Shown piece after piece: positions 46,308 through 51,230 of a stretch of 51,230 bases of DNA; the stretch's first letter is position 1; each line of letters begins with the position of its first letter. The position numbers were made by a program, and so were the translations under genes. Under the pieces are notes generated by a model that was not told the DNA's origin, ran no database searches, and worked only from the letters and a program-made list of their open reading frames with translations. Where the stretch lies: positions 1 through 51,230 of the forward strand of contig SIAK01000017.1 of NCBI GenBank assembly GCA_009691805.1. The letters are read 5' to 3'. Source of the stretch: Phycisphaerales bacterium. GTDB lineage: Bacteria > Planctomycetota > Phycisphaerae > Phycisphaerales > SM1A02.

Positions 46308-46353
46308 GATGAGTGTCTTTATAGGCTGAAGTGGTCGAAGAGTTGAGAAGGAT

Positions 46354-47223
46354 TCACCCTGCGGCCGCAGGTGTTGGTGCAACAAGCGATTGCTGCTCCC
46401 AGTGGGGCCAGTCAGGGAGCCGTTTCATGAGGTGGGGAAGCAATTCCCCCAGGAATCCTCGAATCTCAGTTTCAAATCGAGGCACGAGCGTGCCGTCAGG
46501 ATCCTCCACGGAACCTGACATCGTGAGCTGAATCTTGCAGTAATACGCGTATCGATTCGTGAGGTCGAAGGCGAGGCTTCGCACGCCCAGCGCCGAGGCG
46601 GTGGTCCGACCATTCGCGAGAAAGAAGTAACCGCCGACTTGGCGACGGCGTGGATTCGCAGGATCTTGAAACTCGAGCACGCGCATCGACACTTCTTCCA
46701 GCGGCATCGTGACGCGATCGAGTTCAGCAGTGATCGGGTCGCGCACGATTGCCATGCGATACGGCAATCCCGTCGCGAGATTCGGCGCGTCCGTGGAAGG
46801 CTGCCAACTCGTCGCGTCCAATTGCATCGGCACCGTGATCGCTTCGCGCGTCATCTCCAGACCATGCACTGCCCAGCAGCGCTCCGGGATGTGCGGGATC
46901 GCATCAATCGTGCCCGTGTAGTACGCAATGTGCAACGCAATGACACCGCGCTTCGGATCACCATCAAGCACATAAGTGCGATCGAGGTACTGCTTCGTAC
47001 CAAGCTCTTCGATGAGTGCGTCAGCGAATCGAGCATCCTTGCCGACGCGCGACCAATGACCAAGTTTCGTTGGAATCGAATCAAGCCCTTCGCGCAGCGG
47101 CACCGCTTCCTTCAGGAGATACAGATTGAGTTGCGCGACTGCCGCGCGGAAACCCAGCGCGCCCGCGATGAGTATCGCGAGCCCAGCGATGTACGCGCGA
47201 TAGACGCTTGCTTCAATGCGCAT
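46354..47223 (-). CDS. EpsI-family exosortase-associated protein
   Basis: I chose ATG 47223 (289 residues), which overlaps the exosortase stop by 11 bases. One N-terminal membrane helix (AYIAGLAILIAGALGFRAAVA) is followed by a soluble domain with family features: IPTKLGHWSRVGKD, LDRTYVLDG, LHIAYYTGTIDAIPHIPERCW and HGLEM. EpsI-type proteins occur with exosortases, either fused to them or as the next gene, in exopolysaccharide clusters; their biochemistry is not settled. The pairing here supports both calls. Confidence 0.85.
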   Translation of the reverse strand: MRIEASVYRAYIAGLAILIAGALGFRAAVAQLNLYLLKEAVPLREGLDSIPTKLGHWSRVGKDARFADALIEELGTKQYLDRTYVLDGDPKRGVIALHIAYYTGTIDAIPHIPERCWAVHGLEMTREAITVPMQLDATSWQPSTDAPNLATGLPYRMAIVRDPITAELDRVTMPLEEVSMRVLEFQDPANPRRRQVGGYFFLANGRTTASALGVRSLAFDLTNRYAYYCKIQLTMSGSVEDPDGTLVPRFETEIRGFLGELLPHLMKRLPDWPHWEQQSLVAPTPAAAG

Positions 47224-48178
47224 CTGGTGATGCCTCCGCGTCAGATGCATCTTCGTCCGAGTCGACGAACAAATTTCGGATGAGCCAGAGCACGCCTAAG
47301 TAGAGCGCAAGCGCGGGCACCAGCCACACGAGTCCAATGAAGGAGTGAAACTCGCCGGTGGTGAAGTTCACATCGAACCAACCCAGGATGCCGAGCGTCA
47401 CGACGCGGAGCACATTGACGCCCAAAGACACTGGAAAACCAGCAGCTACAAGCAGCGCGCGCTGCCAGAAGGAACTCAAACTTGTGTAGGCGATGACCAC
47501 ACCGAGTGCGAGGAACGCGACGAGCATGCGCATGCCTGAACACGCTTCTGCAACATTCAACGCTTGCGCTTCGCCACCGCGCCAAATCGTGAGGACGTTG
47601 CCGCTGCGTTCGATGTCCGTACCCATCAAGACAAACGACCAGTACGCGCCGATGCTCGACCAGTCTTGCATACGTTCTGTCACAGGTCGCAAGATGCCAT
47701 CACTGATCTTCTGTCCAAAGAAAATCCAGTAGCAGATCGCGAAGATCATGTACTTCGTCGCACGTGTGCCGAGGATAAACCAGCAGAGGCCGATGAGTGT
47801 GAGGCCAACACTGCATCCGCGCGCGTTGTGGTGCTGCGCGAACCAACTCGGTCCAAACGTTGCGAGCGCGTATCCAAGAATGCCGATCAGCACGACGCTT
47901 GCCGCTGGCCAACACGGTCGAAACGCTACCGCAAGGATTTGTTCACGACGCAACCACACGAGGTAGCCCGAGATGAACGGGATGACAAACGTGTGTCCCC
48001 AATCGGATGGCTCTTCGATCGACATCCGCCATTGCGCGACGAAGAACGCCCAGAATCCCGCGATGAAGACCGCGAGCAACGCGAGACCGAGCAACCAAGC
48101 TTTGAGTGGTTCCACCATCACGAACCGCTTGCCTGTTGATGCGGCGCTCGTGGTTGGGATGGAGGGAGAGGAACTCAT
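47213..48178 (-). CDS. Exosortase (membrane cysteine transpeptidase-like)
   Basis: Exosortases are polytopic membrane proteins proposed to cleave and anchor PEP-CTERM proteins. I chose ATG 48178 (321 residues); the upstream frame is polar and unlike the family. About eight helices are visible. The catalytic triad is present: Cys in NVAEACSGMRML (about 213), Arg in GVNVLRVV (about 258) and His in GEFHSFIGLVW (about 278). The C-terminus is acidic. The next gene encodes an EpsI protein and overlaps by 11 bases. No gene in the window clearly encodes a PEP-CTERM substrate. Confidence 0.92.
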   Translation of the reverse strand: MSSSPSIPTTSAASTGKRFVMVEPLKAWLLGLALLAVFIAGFWAFFVAQWRMSIEEPSDWGHTFVIPFISGYLVWLRREQILAVAFRPCWPAASVVLIGILGYALATFGPSWFAQHHNARGCSVGLTLIGLCWFILGTRATKYMIFAICYWIFFGQKISDGILRPVTERMQDWSSIGAYWSFVLMGTDIERSGNVLTIWRGGEAQALNVAEACSGMRMLVAFLALGVVIAYTSLSSFWQRALLVAAGFPVSLGVNVLRVVTLGILGWFDVNFTTGEFHSFIGLVWLVPALALYLGVLWLIRNLFVDSDEDASDAEASPDAH

Positions 48179-48306
48179 GCGAAGGGAAATGGTGCAGAGC
48201 AGGAGTCCCGCGAACAATGCCTCGCGCGGCAGACGCATGGATCGGCGCATCCACATCAAAGGTTGAGCCAACTCGCCCAACCACACTTCAAGCGCCCTTC
48301 ACAAAA

Positions 48307-50091
48307 TTAGAACGGCGAGTTATCTGGCGGAGGCCCGAAGACGTCGTTACCGAAGTTACGATCAAGCAGGAATCCAAATCCGTACGTCATGCGGAATCCG
48401 TTGCGAATCACCGCCAAAGGCAGGGCGAAGAAATTCGTACCGATGATCACATGGTCGCCTGGGCGAATGTAGAGATCAGGTTCGGCGCGATTGCGAATCG
48501 CCTTCAAATCCACGCGAATCGTAGCTTCGCGATCCTCGCCGATTCTGCGCACGAGATCGACACGATCGGGAATCGCAATCGGAGAGAGTCCACCCGCGGC
48601 GCTCACGAAACGGCTGAGCGTGAGGCGCGTGTTGTCATTCTGCAATTCGTAGACGCCGATGCGATTCACTTCGCCGTCGATGTAGACAAATCCTGTTTCA
48701 GGTGGCTCGACGAAAATCTTGTCGCCTGGCTGAATGACGATGTCGTAGTTCGCTTCACCACGCGCCAGCGCTTGATAGTCCACTTCAATGATGCGCGTCG
48801 CGTATGCGTTCTCCGCACTTCCAACACGCGTCACGGGACGCGAAGGACGCGCGCTCGAAGGATCGGAGGGTGCAATCGACGACTCCACCCACTGCTGCGT
48901 GGCGAGATCGAAGACCCAACGGGTCGCAGGCGTTGGAACATTCTGCAGCACCTGCGCGAAGCTTGGCATCGCTTGCGCGGCAATGACGTCGGCAGGCTTC
49001 GCTTCACGAACATCCACTCCAGTCACATCATCAATGTCCACAGGCGGCGGCGCATTCTGCATCGACATCCCGCCGCGAATTCCGCGGAGCGATCCGGGCG
49101 CGGTCGCGGGAATGGGCGAAGGAATCGGCGCGATCGCTGGCGCTGTCTCGATCGCAGGCGCGGTCGCGGGAATGGGCGAAGGAATCGGCGCGATCGCTGG
49201 CGCTGTCTCGATCGCAGGCGCGACCGCAGGCAACACTGGCGTTTCGACGGTTGGAGTTGGCGTCACCGGGGGCGCCGTGCGATTCTCCAGTTGATGAATG
49301 AGCGCATCAATATCCACAGGCGGCGTGGTGGAAGTATTCGTGCCGCCCGCGTTTGAGCCTGCATTTCCAGAGCCAATGTCGGCGGGCTGCTGCTGATCGG
49401 AACGCACCCCGCCTTGCATGCTTGTGCCAACGGGCGCGTCGTCGAAACTTTTCCGAAGGTTGTCGTTGAGTGGCTCGCTGCGAATCACGTAGAGTCGTTG
49501 CGTCGTCGGCAGCGTTCCACCCGCGAGGGAGAGCGCTTCCATCAGTCGGAAGTCAGGACGCAGCAGCGGATAGAGACCAACCGTGCCAACGGAACCGTAG
49601 ATCTGAAACTGAAAACTTCTTCCGTTCTCTAGAATCACGGAGACGATCGGATCCGCGAGGTAGCCGTGGAGTTTTTGCTCGATCGCCTGATGCGCTTCTT
49701 CAATGGTCAATCCGCCAAGGCGAACATCACCAATCGCAGGCAGTCGGACGATGCCGCTCGTGTCAACCGTGCGCAGCGCAACTTCTGTTTGGCCGCGCGC
49801 GACCAACTCGAAAATTTCAATACGAATCTCGTCACTCGGCGAGAGGCGATACTTCAAGCTCGCGGGCTCAAGATCAGAAGGAAGTGGTGCAGAGGTGTTG
49901 CCCCAACCGATGCGCTCCGACTCAATCACGTCGATGCGTTCGATGACGGGCATCGAAGTCGGCGTGTGTTCGAAGTAGCCCGTCTTGGAAGGGTCGAGAA
50001 ACGAATCAAGGTTGCAACCCGTGAGTGCAGAACTCGCGGAGGCGAGCGCAATGAACCGCGTGCAAATCTGAAGTCGGGAAAAAGATCGCAT
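48307..50091 (-). CDS. Polysaccharide export lipoprotein, Wza type, with a duplicated Pro/Ala linker
   Basis: I chose ATG 50091 (594 residues), giving a signal peptide with lipobox ALTGC. The export domain follows: LKYRLSPSDEIRIEIFEL, VDTSGIVRLPAIGDVRLGGL, then FQFQIYGSVGTVGLYPLLRP for the first SLBB part. A second SLBB block, YDIVIQPGDKIFVEPPETGF and DGEVNRIGVYELQNDNTR, lies near the C-terminus. Between them is a Pro/Ala/Thr-rich linker that contains a 20-residue unit twice (APAIETAPAIAPIPSPIPAT). Wza-type proteins form the outer-membrane polysaccharide channel. It is the first gene of the array; the exosortase gene begins 128 bases downstream. Confidence 0.88.
   Translation of the reverse strand: MRSFSRLQICTRFIALASASSALTGCNLDSFLDPSKTGYFEHTPTSMPVIERIDVIESERIGWGNTSAPLPSDLEPASLKYRLSPSDEIRIEIFELVARGQTEVALRTVDTSGIVRLPAIGDVRLGGLTIEEAHQAIEQKLHGYLADPIVSVILENGRSFQFQIYGSVGTVGLYPLLRPDFRLMEALSLAGGTLPTTQRLYVIRSEPLNDNLRKSFDDAPVGTSMQGGVRSDQQQPADIGSGNAGSNAGGTNTSTTPPVDIDALIHQLENRTAPPVTPTPTVETPVLPAVAPAIETAPAIAPIPSPIPATAPAIETAPAIAPIPSPIPATAPGSLRGIRGGMSMQNAPPPVDIDDVTGVDVREAKPADVIAAQAMPSFAQVLQNVPTPATRWVFDLATQQWVESSIAPSDPSSARPSRPVTRVGSAENAYATRIIEVDYQALARGEANYDIVIQPGDKIFVEPPETGFVYIDGEVNRIGVYELQNDNTRLTLSRFVSAAGGLSPIAIPDRVDLVRRIGEDREATIRVDLKAIRNRAEPDLYIRPGDHVIIGTNFFALPLAVIRNGFRMTYGFGFLLDRNFGNDVFGPPPDNSPF
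49097..49216. repeat. Perfect 60-base tandem duplication in the Wza-like gene
   Basis: The unit 49097-49156 is repeated at 49157-49216 without a mismatch; the sequence diverges directly on both sides. It encodes the Pro/Ala linker between the two SLBB parts, so copy number could change in frame by slippage. Perfect identity suggests a recent duplication. Confidence 0.9.
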
Positions 50092-50188
50092 AGAGAACTC
50101 TAATCGGGGCACACCGCCAAGCACCCACCGAAACCTCGAGTGAGTGCCGAGTTCGCGCCCGGAAGTAATGGCAAGATCGGCTTAGACC

Positions 50189-50212
50189 CGCCTATTCTTT
50201 GAGAATACGGCG
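50189..50212. other. Hairpin between pyrB and the polysaccharide array
   Basis: CGCC-TATTCT (50189-50198) pairs with AGAATA-c-GGCG (50202-50212) around loop TTG, with one bulged C. It sits 65 bases after the pyrB stop and about 100 bases before the Wza-like start on the same strand. No T-run follows on the minus strand. It may be a weak terminator or an operator. Confidence 0.4.
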
Positions 50213-50276
50213 AAGGTCAGCGACTTTATGCGCTAACCACGCACAGGTCGTCCTTTCTTTCCGTTTCTGCGATTGC

Positions 50277-51227
50277 TTACATCGAGGGGCACGCGCGCGA
50301 CAGAATTGCCATTCGAACGGCGACTCCAGCGGAGACTTGATCGAAGATCACGCTTGAAACAGCGTCGTCCGCAACCGCGTCATCGATTTCGACACCGCGG
50401 TTCATCGGGCCAGGATGCATGATCAACGCGCCAGCACGCAAGCGACTTCGACGCGCTTCGGTCAGCCCGTACGCGAATCTATAGTCAGGAGCAATCGCCT
50501 GCCCTGCCGCGCGCTCGGTTTGGATCCGAAGCATGATGATCGCGTCAATTTCGCCAATGATAGAGTCAAGATCGTGCGAGATCGAGATGTTTTCGCCCGC
50601 AGCGAGCTTCTGCCATCCGCTCGGAACCAGCGCTGGAGGACCCACTGCGACGACGGAAGCGCCAAGCGCGACGAGCCCGTGGGTAGTTGACCGCGCCACG
50701 CGACTGTTCGCGATATCGCCGACGATCGCGACGCGTTTGCCACCTAGATCGCCGAGATGGCGGCGAAGGGTGAGGAGGTCGAGCAATCCTTGCGTTGGAT
50801 GCTCGTGACGACCATCGCCAGCGTTCACGACAGCACACCGCACGTTGTCTGCAACAAGTGCCGCACCGCCTGCGATCGCGCAACGGACGACGAGCACGTC
50901 GACACCCATCGCCTCGATGTTGCGCGAGGTATCCACGAGCGATTCCCCCTTGCTCGCACTCGAACCCGACGCGGTGAGGTTGACGACATCCGCGCCCAGC
51001 CGCCGCGCCGCAATTTCAAAGCTCACGCGCGTGCGAGTGGAGTCCTCAAAGAACAGATTCGCAATGAGTTTTCCCGCAAGAACGCGCTCAGAAGGCGCAT
51101 CGCCGACCGCCGCCGGGAACAACCTCTCCGCATGATCAAGCAGCGCAGTCAATTCGGAGGCACTCACGCCCTCAAGTGCAAGAAAGTCAGGACCAAAGGA
51201 GCGTTGAATAACTCGTTGTCGCGGCAC
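50277..51227 (-). CDS. pyrB: Aspartate carbamoyltransferase catalytic subunit
   Basis: PyrB joins carbamoyl phosphate to aspartate in pyrimidine synthesis. The visible frame has 316 residues from a GTG three bases inside the window; a start further upstream cannot be excluded. The carbamoyl-phosphate motif FFEDSTRTRVSFE is present, with GSSASKGESLVDT, the HEHPTQGLLDLLTLRRHLG block, VAIVGDIANSRVARS and the closing MHPGPMNRGVEI. These residues define aspartate rather than ornithine transferase. Length is normal. pyrC is often next to pyrB, but only an intergenic hairpin and the polysaccharide array follow. Confidence 0.95.
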   Translation of the reverse strand: MPRQRVIQRSFGPDFLALEGVSASELTALLDHAERLFPAAVGDAPSERVLAGKLIANLFFEDSTRTRVSFEIAARRLGADVVNLTASGSSASKGESLVDTSRNIEAMGVDVLVVRCAIAGGAALVADNVRCAVVNAGDGRHEHPTQGLLDLLTLRRHLGDLGGKRVAIVGDIANSRVARSTTHGLVALGASVVAVGPPALVPSGWQKLAAGENISISHDLDSIIGEIDAIIMLRIQTERAAGQAIAPDYRFAYGLTEARRSRLRAGALIMHPGPMNRGVEIDDAVADDAVSSVIFDQVSAGVAVRMAILSRACPSM

Positions 51228-51230
51228 AGC

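Overview
The window looks like chromosome from a planctomycete, most plausibly a Phycisphaerae-type lineage. The basis is qualitative: a dockerin-tailed secreted multiheme cytochrome, an exosortase plus EpsI pair, very long TPR proteins, a secretin with a Pro/Glu-rich stalk, a DUF4139 protein, many GTG starts and a moderately GC-rich sequence. No rRNA, tRNA, transposase or CRISPR array was seen, and I found no marker that fixes the taxon more narrowly.

Left part (1-9200): a minus-strand set holds the 5' part of pyrE (cut by the window edge), a UPF0104-type membrane protein and a large secreted TPR protein. A plus-strand set follows with a secreted protein of unknown function and an oppA-oppB pair that lacks oppC and the ATPases. 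A small minus-strand lipoprotein gene converges on it. Next (9200-20600): a pentaheme cytochrome with a C-terminal dockerin, rsmA (ksgA), a DUF4139 protein, a duplicated ABC-2 permease, rny (RNase Y) with a zinc-ribbon membrane protein behind it, and a two-gene partner-switch module (STAS antagonist plus RsbW-like kinase).

Middle (20600-32750): a 1115-residue secretin with a strong terminator behind it, carA and priA diverging from a short shared region, a gene-poor stretch of about 600 bases, then sucA-sucB for 2-oxoglutarate dehydrogenase E1 and E2.

Right part (32750-50100) is one long minus-strand array. Read in transcription order it is: Wza-like export lipoprotein, exosortase, EpsI protein, 1592-residue TPR protein, Wzc-like chain-length protein, sugar-nucleotide epimerase, WecA-family transferase, rsmH, LysM membrane protein, FtsL-like protein, and FtsI-type transpeptidase. 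Spacings are small or negative throughout, except for 128 bases between the first two genes. An exopolysaccharide/exosortase locus is therefore physically and probably transcriptionally joined to the division/cell-wall cluster. pyrB lies upstream at the right edge. The pyrimidine genes pyrE, carA and pyrB are scattered rather than clustered.

Points most worth a second look: (1) a repeated multi-hairpin intergenic element present at two loci with compensated stem changes; (2) a Wzc-like protein whose P-loop lysine is replaced by threonine; (3) the EPS/exosortase-to-division gene fusion, including a GTGA stop/start overlap of wecA and rsmH; (4) the cytochrome-dockerin fusion; (5) the secretin with a Pro/Glu stalk and a Gly-rich insert.
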